Positions 31,627 through 44,865 of a stretch of 64,000 nucleotides of DNA are shown here, piece after piece. This DNA comes from Solanum dulcamara (taxonomy: Eukaryota; Streptophyta; Magnoliopsida; Solanales; Solanaceae). The first letter of the stretch is position 1, and each line of letters begins with the position of its first letter. The notes under the pieces are model-generated. The model worked only from the letters and a program-made list of their open reading frames with translations. It was not told the DNA's origin and ran no database searches. Location of the stretch: assembly GCF_947179165.1 (NCBI RefSeq), contig NC_077239.1:30580134-30644133 (forward strand), written 5' to 3'. Made by a program: the position numbers and the translations under genes.

Positions 31627-33835
31627 TGTAAGACCTTGAAAGTTGGAAAATTGGAAAATGAGGATAAAAAGGTAAAATCCAAAAAAATCCAGATTTTGGC
31701 ACCAGGTGAGGACCACGAAGGCCATCACAAGCCGTGGTCCACACCATGCCTCGTGGTGTGCCACCTTGGTAGAGTCTCTCCCCTTAAAGGGACCACAGGC
31801 TGTGGTGAGCTCCACGATCTGTGTGCCCTCTATGGTGATCCCTCCCCCTAAGGCCCTCAGATAAATTCCAAAGTCAGGGACTGCACTTGACAAATACGGG
31901 TCGTGTTTCCCTTCACGAACCATGATGAGTTTCATGGTGGTCACTCCTATAGGTCCCGCACCATGTCCATAGTTCACGGACTATGATGACCTCCACGGAC
32001 CGTGAAGGTCTCCATGTAGGAAGTCCTGAAACCTTTCCCTGATATCCCAGAATTTAAAGATCAAGTCAATCACTACGGACACCATCACGTACAGTAGTGA
32101 TAATCATGGACCGTGATGGGTTCCATCTTTCAGTTAAATGAAGGGTATTTTAGTCATTCTCTATATTTTCATTAATATATATGGATGTTTTTAGGACTAG
32201 ATTCATTGTGTAATTGTCCTAAATACTCCTAAGTATATTCTTTTCCCTCATTAACTCCTAAATAATTTTAATACATCTCTCTCAAGGTTCCATCAAGAGT
32301 TCACTTTTTTATCAAGGTATTGGGTAGGATTTCTTCAAGAAAAACTCTCATTTCCCAGTTTCAAGTTCAAATTCATTCAAGGTATGTGGGAATTTATCCA
32401 TGGATTCCTTTCACCCATGGAGTCCTAATGTTTTTATCCAAAATTTCATGAATTTCAATTAGGTTTGTAACCCTAGTTTGATGAATTGTATTGGCCTGTT
32501 TTAATTACATTTTCAATTATTATCAATGATCATTATAAGCATTATTCAACAGTAATTACATGATTGTAAGTTGAATTATGAATTCTTATGCATGAAACTA
32601 CTTTTAGTTATGATTATGAGGATCAATGATGATTTACCTGAGTTTTTATTTTGAGTTCAATGATTTTCAAAAGAAAAGCTTTTATAAATGATGTTGAGAT
32701 TAATGATTGAATGATGAAAGCTATGATGATGATCAATTATGATCCAAGAAAGTTATTACGGTATGATAAGTATAATTTTCACACAATCATGTTTAGATGG
32801 TGATAAAGATAATTCTCACCAAAGTTATGGATTCTTATGAATCACAAAAGATAATGAGCTACTATATGATTATTTTCATGATGAAGTTAATGATGATATT
32901 TTCAATGTTTTAATGAATTCTGTTGGGATATTGTCTAAGCACCGAGAGGACTTGTAGGTGGGGTTTGATTTAATAACATAGTTAGTTACCCAAGGGAATT
33001 CTAGCAGCAACATAAAGTACCAAACAACGTTGCTCCCATAGGTTTCCTTCATGGCTTACCTATTAGATCCATATATAACTCATAAAATTAAAGTTGTTCA
33101 CACAGAGTCTACCTTGGCAAGTAGCCTCTGTCTTCTCAATGTGTGTGTTACTTCGGATTAAATATTATAGCTCGCATGGTCTTAAGATGTTAGTTAAAGG
33201 TCTTATCCGACACAGTTTTAGGTAAGTTATGAGTTCTTATGATGATTAAGGGATTTTGTTGTATTGACCAATGAGATGAATGTTTTAAATGTTTTTATGA
33301 TGTTATACATGTTTTACAAGATGTTAGTCTTGCATCCCATGATTCATATTGTGAAATCTTATGTTTATTGTTCATGCATACCTCACATACTTAGTACCTT
33401 CTATGTACTAAAGCATATTTTGCCTACATTATCTCATAATATAGGGATGGACGATATTCATGCTCCTCATATTCATGGCTAGAGTTGATTTAGTTCTTAA
33501 GAGTTGGTGAATCCTCATTCATCATGGACATGACTTTTCTTTTATATTTCTACTTTGTATTTTATCTTATGATTCGGGTGAGCTAGGATCTTGTCCTAAA
33601 GCCCCCATCAAGTGTAGACTTAGAGGCATGTTTAGACATTACAAGTGATGTAGTCATGTTGGACATTGATTTGAGTATTACTCTTTCCTTAGACTTTCAT
33701 TGCTGAATTGGTTCTTCTACTTCATTTCTTTATGTTTAATTGCCTTATATATGCAAAGTATGCTAAGATGGCTTGGTTGGAATCCTTCAAGTTTCCTATC
33801 GCTGTGTTACAACTATGCCCTATGTTGGGTCATTA
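31627..33835 (+). repeat. LTR1 of gypsy A
   Basis: Starts TGTAAGACC; ends near GGGTCATTAA, followed by a decayed primer-binding-site-like ATATTAGAATAC. About 2.2 kb, matching LTR3. The first 500 bp contain many short inverted repeats such as CACGGACCGTG (31994-32004). Confidence 0.88.
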
Positions 33836-34120
33836 ATAACCTCATATTAGAATACAAGGTTTAAGATGTCCTTGGGAGTCTAACATGCCATATGGAGTAG
33901 GGTATTGTTCATCAGTGTAAATCCACCATATCTATGAATCGGAGGTTATAAGGTGTTTTTATGTAATGCTTCACTTCTTTCACGATCTCATAGTGATATA
34001 GAGTTAACTCTAAGGTTTCCTCCTCTAACGCTTTCTTTTTGCGATTACAAAATCATCCCTTTATGAAGAGCTCCCAATCTAAAAAATGTTGAAGAGGAGC
34101 CACAATCTCTAAATGATCCC

Positions 34121-35064
34121 TTGAATTAGCCGAGGACTATGCTAGATTGTATATCCAAGAGTTGGTTAGGCTTCATGGTGTTCCATTGTCGATTATTTCA
34201 AATCAAGGTACTTAGTTTACATCTCAGTTTTGGAGATCCTTCCAAAAGGGTCTTAGTACCCAAGTGAAGCTTAGTACAACTTTTCACTCACAATAGATGG
34301 TCGGACGAGCGCATTATTCTGATATTAGAAGATATGTTTTGAGCATGCGTGATTGATTTTAAAAGAAATTAGGATGAGCATTTGCCATTGATAAAGTTTA
34401 CTTATAACAGCAGTAATCACTCTAGCATTGAAATGGCTCCATTTGAATCATTGTATAGTAGGCATTGTTGATCCCCTATCGATTGGTTCAAGGTTGGTGA
34501 AGTTACTTTGATAGGGACCGAGTTGGTATTTGATGCTATAGAGAGAGTTTGCCTCATTAGAGAAAGATTGAAAACTATCCAAAGATGACAAAAATCCTAT
34601 TGGATGTGAGGAGTAGGGGAACTTGAATTTGAGGTTAATGATTGGGTTTACTTGAAAATTTCACACATGAAGGGTGTGATGAGTTTTGGTAAGAAAAGAA
34701 AGCTAAATCCCTATTTTATTGGCCCATATCAGATTTTGAGGCGAATTGACAAGGTTGATTATGAGTTGGATTTCCCTTCAAATTTGGCATCGATACATCT
34801 GGTATTCCATATGTCATTATTGAACAAGTTTATTGGTGATCCTATCACCATTGTGCCCTTGTACAACATTGAGGTTAATTTTAATCTTTCTTATGATGAG
34901 GTTCCGATAGAGAACTTAGACCGTCAAGTTAGAAAGTTGAGAAACAAAGAAATAGCTTCAGTTAAAGTCTGATAGAGGAACCAAGATGTTGAGGGTTCTA
35001 CATGGGAAGCCAAAACCGATATGATGTCCCGATATCCTCATCTCTTTTCTTCCATGCCTAGTTG
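34121..35064 (+). pseudogene. gypsy A, first integrase copy
   Basis: Between LTR1 and LTR2 the leader (33836-34120) joins directly to an integrase core, skipping gag, protease, RT and RNase H. The core is broken by stops. The C-terminal part from 34652 is open for 106 codons, with the S-P-Y-F-I-G-P-Y-Q-I-L-R-type motif, ending in the chromodomain-like region (L-D-R-Q-V-R-K-L-R-N-K-E). A polypurine tract (AAGGGAGAGATAT) precedes LTR2 at 35298-35310. Confidence 0.82.
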
Positions 35065-35310
35065 AGGTATTTAGTTCCTTCATGAGCCAAGCAACCCAAA
35101 TAACGTATTTCAGTTGTCCTTATGGTTTCATATGCCTTCATATTCATGAAATGAGTTTTAAAGTTATGCTTGTGCTGGAGATTAAAGATTTTATGTTTTG
35201 TGCATTATAGATATGTTTTGCATTCATGTTGGGTTGTTATGTTCCTTTCCTATTCCATTCTTGCTAGCTTGAGTCCCATTTGAGGATGAATATTCCTAAG
35301 GGAGAGATAT

Positions 35311-37029
35311 TGTAAGATCTCGGAAGTTGGAAAGTTGGAAGAAGAGGATCAAAAGGTAAAATCCCAAAAAATTTCAATTTTTGGCAAAAGGTGATGACCA
35401 CGAAGGCCATCATGGGCCATGGTAAACACCACACCTCATGGTATGCCACCATGGTGGAGTCCCCAAACCTCAGTCCTAATGAGAATAGACCACGACAAAG
35501 GACTATGGGCCATGGTAAATACCACGAGCCATGGTACTCTCTGTGGTGATCCCTCCCCCTAAGGCCTTCAGTTAAATTCCAAAGGTAGGGACTATGCTTG
35601 ACCATCATGGGTTATGTAGCCCTACATAAATCGTGGTGGGTTCTGTGGTGGTCTCTCATGTGTTCCCTCCTGCAGGTCATGCACCACGTCCATGATTCAT
35701 GGACCGTGATGACCTCCACAGACTGTGAACGTCCCCATGGAGGAAGTCCTAAAATGTTTCCCTGAAATCCTAGAATTCAAAGATCAATTCAATCCATACA
35801 AACACCATCACAGGCTGTGGTGATGATCACAAACTGTGATGGGTCCTCCATGATGGGTTCTAATTTCCAGTTAAATGAAGGGTATTTTAGTCATTCCCTA
35901 TATTTTCATTAATGTATATGGACTTTTTTTGGACTAGATTCCTTATGTAATTGTCTTAAATACTCCTAAGTCTATTATTTTCCCACATTAACTCCCAAAC
36001 AAATTTAAGAGTTCTCTCTCAAGGCTCCTTCAAGAGTTCATCTTCTTCATCAAGGTATTGGCTAGGGTTTCTTCAAGAACAAGTCTCCTTTTTTCCAATT
36101 TCAATTTCAAATTCATTCAAGGTATTTGGGATTGATCCATGGGTTCCTTCACCCATGAATTCTTAATTTTTTTTCTCAAAATCTCATGAATTTCAATTGG
36201 GTTTGTATTGGGATATTTCAATTACGTTTTCAATTGTTATCAATGATCATTATAAGCATGATTCAACATTAATTGCATAATTTTAAGTTGAATTATGAAT
36301 GTCCATGCATGAAGCTACTTTCAATTATGATTATAAGGATTAATGATGATTTACATGAGTTTTGATTATGAGTTCAATGGTTTTCAAAAGAAAAGCTTTA
36401 ATAAATGAAGTTGAAATTGATGATTGAATGATGAAAGCTATGATAATTATCAATTATGATCCAAGAAAGGTAATATGGTCTGATAACTACAATTCTCACA
36501 AAATGTTTAGATGGTGATAAGGACAACTCTCACCAAAGTTATGGATTCTTATGAATCACTAAAGTTAATAAGCTACTTTATGATTATTTTCATGACAAAG
36601 TTAATGATGAGTTTCATTGGGATATTAACTAAGCACCGAGAGGACTTATAGGTGGGGTTCATTCCAATGACATAGTTAGTTTCCCAAGGAAATCCTAGTA
36701 GCAACCTAAAGACTCAAACTACATTGCCCCATAGGTTGCCTTAATGGTTTAGGTAGTGGATCCAGATATAGCTCATAAAGTTGAAGTTGTTCTCATAGAG
36801 TCTACCTTTGCAAGTAGCCTCTCTGTGATCAATGTGGAAGTTACATCGAATTCCATGTTATAGCTCGCATGATCTTAAAATGTCGGCTAAAGGTCTTATC
36901 CTACACATTTTTAATTGAGTTATGAGTTCTTATGATGATTATGACATTTTGATGCATTGACCATTGAGATGAATGTTTTAAATATTTTAATGATGTTATA
37001 CATAGTTTACAAGATGTTGGTCTTGCATG
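35311..37029 (+). repeat. LTR2 of gypsy A, 3' truncated
   Basis: Starts TGTAAGATC next to a polypurine tract and aligns with LTR1 up to ...GTCTTGCAT. It then jumps to leader sequence (CAAGTAGGGTCTTG), so about 0.5 kb of LTR and the primer binding site are missing. Confidence 0.85.
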
Positions 37030-37189
37030 CCGCTTCAAGTAGGGTCTTGTTCATCAGTATGAAGTACACCACATCTATGAATAGGAGGATATAAGACAAT
37101 TTTAGGAAATACTTCACTTGTTTCATGATCTCATCGTGCAATGGAGTTGAACTCTAAGGTTTCCTCCTCTAACACTTTCTCTTTGCTAT

Positions 37190-38265
37190 TATAGAATCAT
37201 TCCTCCATAAAGCTTCGAATGATCCCTTGAATGATCAAATGACTAATGCTGAATTTCGAGCGGCTTTTCAAGTACTTGCTCAGGCCCTAATGTCCTAAAA
37301 CAGTGAGATGGTAGATCTCGTGAACCCGAATATGGATACTATGGCAACAATGGTCCATGACTAAGGATGAATCATTTGGAGTTCTGGGGTTCTAAGGCGG
37401 ATGAAGATCAACAAGAGTTTGTTAATAGCATTAACAAAATTGTGTATATTATGGGGATTAGCCTATTTTAGAGGATGAAGTTGGCTACTTATGAACTAAA
37501 AGGTGTTGCTCATATTTGGTTTGACCAATGGAAAAGTGAGAGGCCTAGAGAGGAAAATCCCATAATTTGGGAAGAGTTCAAATGATTGTTTCTTAATCTC
37601 TTCTTTCCATTAGAGTTGAGGGAGGCCAAGATACAAAAGTTCATCAATCTTCAGCAAGGAGGTATGAGTGTGAGGGAATATGCCCTCAAGTTCACCCAAT
37701 TTTAAAAATATGCTCCATTCATGGTTTTTGACCTAAGAGCTCATATGAGCAAGTTAATTTCAGGTGTGTCATATTTGGTCTCTAATCAATGTAAGACGGC
37801 TATGTTGATTTGCGAAATGGAAATCTCTATACTTATGATGTATGCGGAGAAAATAGAGGATGAAAATCTAAGGGAGAATACTAGGGAGTCCAAAAATCCA
37901 AGGACCTATGGTAGTGATTCCTCTCATGCTAGGTCCGGAAGTGGCTAGCGTCCTCATTTTTGTCAAAGGTATTCTGGTCAAGGTTATTCAAATGCTATTA
38001 CTCCAAGGTTTGACAAAGATAGGGTGCCTAACTCTAAGCCTCAAAGGTGCCCCAATTGGACAAGTTAGCCCCGCATGTAGGAAGTTTGGGAATAACCACA
38101 AGGGAGAATGTCAAGAGGGTTTGAATATGTGTTATCTATGTGGCAAGACGGGTCATCCTGCTAAGGAGTGTAGGTTTAAGGATTGTCATCCTCAAAGCCA
38201 ATTTTCACATGGAGTCCAAGTTCAAAAAGTTCTCAAGCTCAACCTAAGGGTGGTTAATGCAACAA
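37190..38265 (+). pseudogene. gypsy A gag, broken
   Basis: Gag is recognisable in fragments: near 37230 an N-terminal N-A-E-F-R-A-A-F-Q stretch, then the retrotransposon gag domain (H-I-W-F-D-Q-W and L-R-E-A-K-I-Q-K-F), then a CCHC knuckle C-Y-L-C-G-K-T-G-H-P-A-K-E-C near 38128-38172 that is intact. Multiple stops and at least two frameshifts. It would have been the capsid/nucleocapsid precursor. Confidence 0.85.
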
Positions 38266-38299
38266 CCAGTTCTACAATCTTTATGGTAGGCAAGAGGTC

Positions 38300-39244
38300 G
38301 TGTAGACACTTGATGTTATTACTGGTATATGATGGGTCTTTCACTATGATGTTTACGCCTTTATTGATTTGAGTGAAAATTTGTCATTTATTACTCCTTA
38401 TGTGGCCATGAGGTTTGATGTTAGCCCCAAAATATTGATGAAGCCTTTTTCCATTTATATTCTCGTAGGTGAGTTAGTTTTTGCTAAAAGAGTCTATAGA
38501 AATTGTCCAATTTTAGTTTTTCATAAAGTCACCTCTGCCGATCTAGTAGACCATGATATGACTGATTTTGATATTATTATTGGTATGGATTGGCTTTATG
38601 CATGTTATGCCTTTATATGTTATAGAACCCGAGTGGTTAAGTTTTAGTTTCCAAATGAGCCATTCCTAGAATGGAAAGGTAGTAATTTTTTATTTAAGGA
38701 TCAATTCATTTCATGCCTTAAAGCTCAGAAAATGATTTCCAAAGGTTAAATCTACCATCTAGTTTGGGTTAAAGATACCAACTCCGAGATTCCTACTATT
38801 GAGTCAGTTTAAGTTGTAAATGAATTTCTAAAAGTTTTCCCCAACAATCTCCCAGGTGTTCCTCCCAAAAAGGGAAAGACTTTAGTATCGATCTCCTACC
38901 AGATATGTAGCCCATCTCTATTCCTCCTTACCAAATGGTACCTGTTGAATTGAAAGAGTTAAAGGATCAGTAGAAGGATTTTCTAGATAAGGGTTTGATT
39001 AGACCGAGTATATCTCAATGGGGTGCTCCGGTTGTCCTTGTTAGAAAGAAGTATGGTTCTCTTTTAATGTTCAATAATTACCGGCAGTTCAAAAGGTCAC
39101 AATAAAGAATAAGTATCATATTCCGAAGATTGATGACTTTTTTGATCAACCTCAAGGAGCGAGCTACTTTTCAATGATTAATCTCCGATTGGGTTATCAT
39201 CAACTCCGAGTGAGGGAGTGTGACATTCTTAAGATGACCTTTAG
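38300..39244 (+). pseudogene. gypsy A protease and RT N-terminal half, broken
   Basis: The aspartic protease region 38369-38647 has I-T-P-Y-V-A-M-R-F-D-V and I-I-G-M-D-W-L, like the minus-strand first gypsy element. RT follows from about 38960 with G-A-P-V-V-L-V-R-K-K and D-D-F-F-D-Q motifs. RT stops at 39244, where element B begins, and the rest of RT and RNase H is missing on the far side. Confidence 0.82.
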
Positions 39245-42091
39245 TGTTATACCCCATACTTTTGTACCTTGGAATGCTTTTTAAGCTTTTTAAGTTTCTT
39301 GAAAGGTTCTTAAGTTCGTGGAAGGTTCTTAATCCTCTTAGAAGTTACCATGCGAGTCGGATAATCTATAATGCTACCAAACAACTCTAAGGAAGGGAGA
39401 ATATGATACCCCATAGTAAGGAAGATTGGAAATATGATTGTAGGAATCCGAAAGGAGTTGGAGGCCAAATAATGAGTCGTAAGACTCGACTTACTTACGT
39501 AAGCTACCAACTTGGAAATCTCACATACTTAAGTTACTTGAGTACATACCAAGCTTACGTAGCAAGGATTATATAGGTTCATAAAATAAGATGAGATTAC
39601 GAACCCACAAGGGGAAAAGAAGGTGACACGAGACAGCATGAGAGAGTGCCACATGGCAGCAACTGGAAGTGCCATGTGGCAGCAGCTGGAGCAAGGGGTG
39701 GACCCTACATGCCACATGGCAGCACGTGGTTGGAGGAGGTGATGTGTTGGCCCAATGAGTGATTGACACATGTCACCACTTAGGGGTTGACATGTATCAC
39801 CTCCTAAGGTGGCCTATATATATATATGTTTCATGATCATCCTTATCAAAAAAAGTCATTCTTATCTCCTAAGTTTAAGAAAACTCTAGAAAAAAAAAGA
39901 GAAGAGAAACCCTAGAGCTAGAGAGAAAATAATGGCGGCCAAAGGGAGAAAAAGGTAATTTTTTTGATTTTATTCCGTGAATTAATTATCTAAGGTATAC
40001 CATGATGGTATGAAGGTGTTAGTAATGTAAATTTATGGTTTGGAGCAGCACCAAAAAGTTAACAAACAGCCACAAAGTTTTAGCCGCGCTAAAAGAACTT
40101 CCAAGGCGAGTTTTGGCGAGTTTCGGGCAAGGTAAGGCTTTCCGTTTCAAATTGGAGTTTATGATTATGTTATGAGGTATATTAAATTTCTTAAATAAGG
40201 TTGGAAGTAGAAAATTTTTATAAGGATGCTTGATGTTAGAAATGAACTACATTGAAGTCGTTATAGTTAAACTAAAGTCGAGTAGTGTGTTGTGATTGTG
40301 GTGCTGTAGTTGCAGATGGTTGGATGGCGTGTTCCAGGGATAGAAAGTATTCTAAAAGGGGTGTAGGTACTACTGTTTAAATCCACACGACCCTCCATTT
40401 CGTATTGCTAAAGTTTTACAAAATAAAGATTAAAAACTCTATGTTGGTATCATAGTTTTGAGCTAGTTGTTTGGAGTTGTATTGAGTAATGTTGAATCGA
40501 TGTGATTGTATATATGGCTGATGGTTTTTGTTGGTAATATGACTGCTAAGATTAGCAGTTGGATAGATTAAGTTATTGGGGAGATGTTGCCCAATTTTCG
40601 GTAACTTCAGAACTAGTAGTAAACTTGTCGAGGGAAATGGATAATTGGCTGTAGAGTTGGAAATTGGAAAGTGAAAGGTTATTAAACTTAGTATTGATTT
40701 CATGTCAAATAGGTTCAAAATACAACGAGGCGAACGTGGGTAAGAATAATCCATAAAAGGTATGTGAAGCCATTTCTTTCTCTTGGCATGTTTGGTATAA
40801 GTATGTAAAGCCTATGCTTTCTCTTCTTCTGGCATGTCCTAGATGTAAGTAAAAGATGATAAAATCTCCAAGGTGATTCCAGTTCTAAGTGTTTCTTATT
40901 TACCCTTTAATATTGGAACTCTTACAATAATTGACATGACTTTTATGAAACAAATATACAACTTTTATATGATTCCCAAGAAGTTCCTATTTTTAGAGCC
41001 ACTTGAATGGCCAATTTCATAATTTTCAAAAGATATTTTATTGTTCCTTGATACGAGTATATGATTTTAGAAGTTCTATTTTGATATAATCCATAGTGAC
41101 ATTCGAAAGATACTTGTTATGACTCTTGTCTTGATTTTTGAATGATAGCTCATTTTGATCATTCCATCAAATCTCAAATATGATTTAAATTGCATTTAGT
41201 TTTTCACTACTCCACTCGTTGATGCCTCAATTCTTCCTTCACTGAGCCCGAGCCAGAATATACATAATCATGCGTACTTCTCTGCCTTATTCGCCATGAC
41301 CTGGCGTGAGGGGAAGGTATGCCCTGTACATGGGTAAAAAAGTTGTGGAGTTATGTTGTGTCATGTACACATATGCTGATGTCTGATGCTATGATATGAT
41401 ATGATATGATATAATATGAATTATTATGGAGATATTCCATACTCTGAAGTTATATTGTGCTGTGGCGCCGATGATGAATGGCGACCACGTTTTATTTACC
41501 GCATCCCGTATTGGGGCCAGATATGACATATGTTTTTTCGCATGCATTATTTGTATTTGTGATAAGTATTTGAAATTCTGGATATTTCGCTCATTTTCTG
41601 CACAGTCTGTCTTAGTTATGGCTTAATTTATTACAGTTCATACTTTACATATTCAGTACATTCTCTGTACTGACCCCTTTTCCTCGGGGGGGCTGCATTA
41701 CATGCCCATAGGTACAGACGTTTGCTTTGCCGATCCGCTTGCTTAGGATATCCACTCTGCTGCTTGACAGTGCTCCTTTATCCGAAGCCCTATTTTGATA
41801 CTAACCTTTCTGCTGCATATTTGTACACATTGGTCAGGGGTACGACGGGGCTCTGTCCCGTCATATGATTAGGCTATCTTTCTATAGAGGTTTGTATATA
41901 TGTGTTGTGGGTTCTATATATGTTCTGGGCTTTTGTATTCCGTGATGGCCTTATCGGCTTTTGTGTGCTATTTTGTGATCTCACTCGATTTCTGTATTCG
42001 TTTATTCTGCTAATATGCTAAATTGGGCTAAGGGTACGTATGGGTGTCCAACTTGGGCATCAGTCGCGACCTACGAGATTGGGTCGTAACA
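39245..42091 (+). repeat. 5' LTR of element B
   Basis: Begins TGTTATACCCCAT and ends GGGTCGTAACA; 2847 bp. Longer than the internal region it bounds. Contains short ATATG repeats near 41390-41420. Confidence 0.88.
39812..39827 (+). promoter_or_regulatory. TATA-like element in LTR of B
   Basis: CCTATATATATATATG is followed within about 80 bases by a purine-rich leader (AAAGAGAAGAGAAACCC). The second LTR has the same arrangement at 45408-45421. Likely the LTR core promoter; inferred from position. Confidence 0.45.
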
Positions 42092-42095
42092 AAAG

Positions 42096-42107
42096 TGGTA
42101 TTAGAGC
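42096..42107 (+). other. primer binding site of element B
   Basis: TGGTATTAGAGC, one change from the tRNA-Met-complementary TGGTATCAGAGC, four bases after the LTR end. Confidence 0.85.
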
Positions 42108-44850
42108 AGTTTTGTCCTCAGAATATCTACAGACCGTGTATAGTAGAGTCCTTTTTACTAATGTGTTGTACACCACATCTATAAACAGGAGGCTACAAGG
42201 CATTTAGGATGTTATCTTTGTTTCTTGTTTTAGATCATGCGATAGAGCCTAGCCATAGGAAATAAAATTCCTTTTTTTTACTAACCTTTGGTTTCAGCTG
42301 AAGAACGACATCGAATGAAGAAAGTGATGGATGATATTGGAAGCTACATAGTATACAAGTAAGTAATAGTGTGAAATAGGTATGCTGGATAAGATAAGAA
42401 GATTGAAATATGATTGAAATGTAAAGTTAAAAATTAGTGGGAAAAGTAGACAGGAAAGTGTAACGGGTGCAGTTCGAGTTGGACAATAGAGGTAAGTCCA
42501 GTACTTTATACTATGGTTGATATTTGGCGCCCTGCATGGCTGTGATATGAATATATATATATATATGTTGTCCCAGTGAGGCATTATGGATATGATATGA
42601 TATGGATATATATATATATATATATGTTGGCCTTGCATGGCATTATTGGTATTTCCTGCATGCAGGTTTGGAGATAGTGAGGAATATAGAGGAAACTCTG
42701 TCGAAATTTTCTGGGAAATAGAAAGAGAATTAGATATAAGGTTGTAATATATCTTGAGATATCATATCTAGGGTAAAAATAAGATCCGACTAAACTAGGA
42801 GTACAACTGACTTTGGGAAATAAGTTAATTGCGGTATGGGTGGTAATTAGAAAGTCAATACTGATATAGTAATAAGAATAGTGATGGATATGAATGTCTT
42901 AAGACGGCTTGCGAGGTATCAAGGATGAGAATGATGAGGAAGGATAAAGGAATAAGTACGCTTAATCTACCAGGTGGAATTAACCCAGAGTAAGAGTTGT
43001 GAATAAAGGTTAAGAAATATTACCCTCCGTGATTGACCATGAGCAGAATAGTGTGAATATAATGAGTATCATCATGGAAGTACGTAGAGCCTAGTAAAGA
43101 AGTAACTAAAGAATGTGATTGTGAGTAAGATTATGAGTTAGCATCGGGTACACGATAAGGATGAAAGCTCATGAAGCAGAAAGGGATATTGTGTATGTGT
43201 ACCTCCACTTTGGAAAATAGTGGTATCCTTTGAGGATAGGGAATAGAAATTGCAAAACAACTGAGGCATTGTGAAATTATTAAACAAACAAGTGGTATCC
43301 TTTGAAAAAAAAGTGATAATAAAATGTGAAACACGTGTCATCAAAGTATAAGAACCCCGAATGGAGAATCGGACACAATTATAAGCACTAGTAACATACT
43401 GATTAGGATGAGTGAAATGTGGCTTCGGCTAAACTGCTACATTAGTTATATAACTCGAGTACCAGTACATGGACTAGAGTGTGTACTATTTATTAAGAAT
43501 TCTAAGCACCCCATAATTGTACTAAGATTTCTTATAGGGGCAACCTAAAGTCTAGATGATCTAACAGAAGGAGTAGACATGGTGCAATATGAAACAATAT
43601 GTTAGAACAGAATCATATGCGTACGGACAGTGGAAAATAAACAGAGGATGACATGGGTACACCCTAAAGGGAGGAAGTGGACAAGAGAAATACAAGTGTG
43701 AGATGAAATCAACTTACACTATCACATGTTAACGGGGACGCTTAAACTTCAAGTGAGATCCCATGCTGGCATGAGTTAGCAAGCACTAAAGGCCAATAAT
43801 AAATGGATAGAAGCCATGATATCTGAGACCGTACGGAGAACCATTAGCAGAGACCCTAATGGATGGGAGCATACAAAAAGGGGTGAATACAATAAGAAAG
43901 TAAGACTGAGTGATCTAAGGACCGTGTAAAGGGTAGTAAGGCCATTTTGAGTAAAGATTAAGATATGGCAATAGAGTTGTCGACCATTAAAATATGACAT
44001 ACAAGTAGTAAGGAGAAAGAATAGAAAATCTCCTACGGTAGGGAATGAGGAGACTAAGGAGTACCCAAAGGAAAATAAAAAAAGGAGTAGGACAAAATAG
44101 CATAGCGCGCGCAAGTTCTAGTGTGAAGCCAATATGTAAAGCAAGATGAATTGGGAGACGAAAAGACTACGTTTACCTTATACCAGTTGTATAAGAATAG
44201 TTGTACAACCTACGAATATTTATATACATCATAAGACCAAGTGGAGGAGTACATGATGAAAAAGAGTTATGACATTTTATAGACGTTACAGAGGGATACA
44301 AAGAGAAGTTAAATCAAATGACTAAAAGGACATGGCCAAGGTTGAACTAAGGATCTACCCCAATACCGGTTGTAAGGTAAAAGAGAAAAGGGAAAGGTCG
44401 AACCTGAAGACTAGCGAGACGATGCTAAGGTAAATCTTGGGCTAAGTCAAGTGCCTTTGCACATTATTGCAAGGATGGCAATGTATTGTGCGACAGGAAA
44501 ATTGGAGCCAAATCTGATCAAAGGACCATGGAAGAATCTGAACTAACGAGAAGCAACCTATCACCATCCTGGATCGGTAGAGTAGGAAGTTATGAGCTAT
44601 GGATGTAGCTTTCATCAAGGTGTTGAGGCGAAAGGAAAATCGTGAAGAAATGACCTGGAAAGCCAAAGAGGAAATGAAATACAAGTATCCGTACTAATTC
44701 CCTGTGTCTACGGGTAATCCCAACCTTTGAAACTTTGATATTGATTGCTCGATGAAAGTATATATTATTGCAATGGAACAGAAAAACTCTCCATATGGTC
44801 TGTACAAGATCTTGAGGAAGGTTTTGGTTCACATTCGAGTACGAATGTTC
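42108..44850 (+). pseudogene. internal region of B with integrase C-terminal remnant only
   Basis: No gag, protease, RT or integrase core can be read. Near 44550-44690 the plus strand gives I-L-D-R, stop, then K-V-L-R-R-K-E and E-E-M-T-W-K-A-K-E-E-M, the end of a gypsy integrase with its chromodomain-like region. A tandemly duplicated ~55-bp AT-rich block lies at 42520-42640. The element therefore resembles a deletion derivative that kept both cis-acting ends. Confidence 0.65.
42530..42640 (+). repeat. imperfect tandem duplication with AT dinucleotide runs
   Basis: Two ~55-bp units of the pattern GCATGGC...GATATGAATATATAT...GTTG, the second carrying a longer AT run and extra ATATG copies. 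Replication slippage is the simplest origin. Confidence 0.6.
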
Positions 44851-44865
44851 TAAAGGGGGGAAGGA
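44851..44865 (+). other. polypurine tract of element B
   Basis: TAAAGGGGGGAAGGA abuts the TGTTATACC start of the 3' LTR. Confidence 0.85.

Noticed and set aside
39529..39771. Two overlapping Cys/His-rich minus-strand frames in the LTR of B
   Set aside because: They arise from the GCCACATGGCAGCA-type repeats of the LTR; no protein family fits.
42294..44114. Minus-strand frames in element B's interior
   Set aside because: Low-complexity Ile/Tyr or Leu/Phe-rich translations of AT-rich DNA on the strand opposite to the element; no domain.
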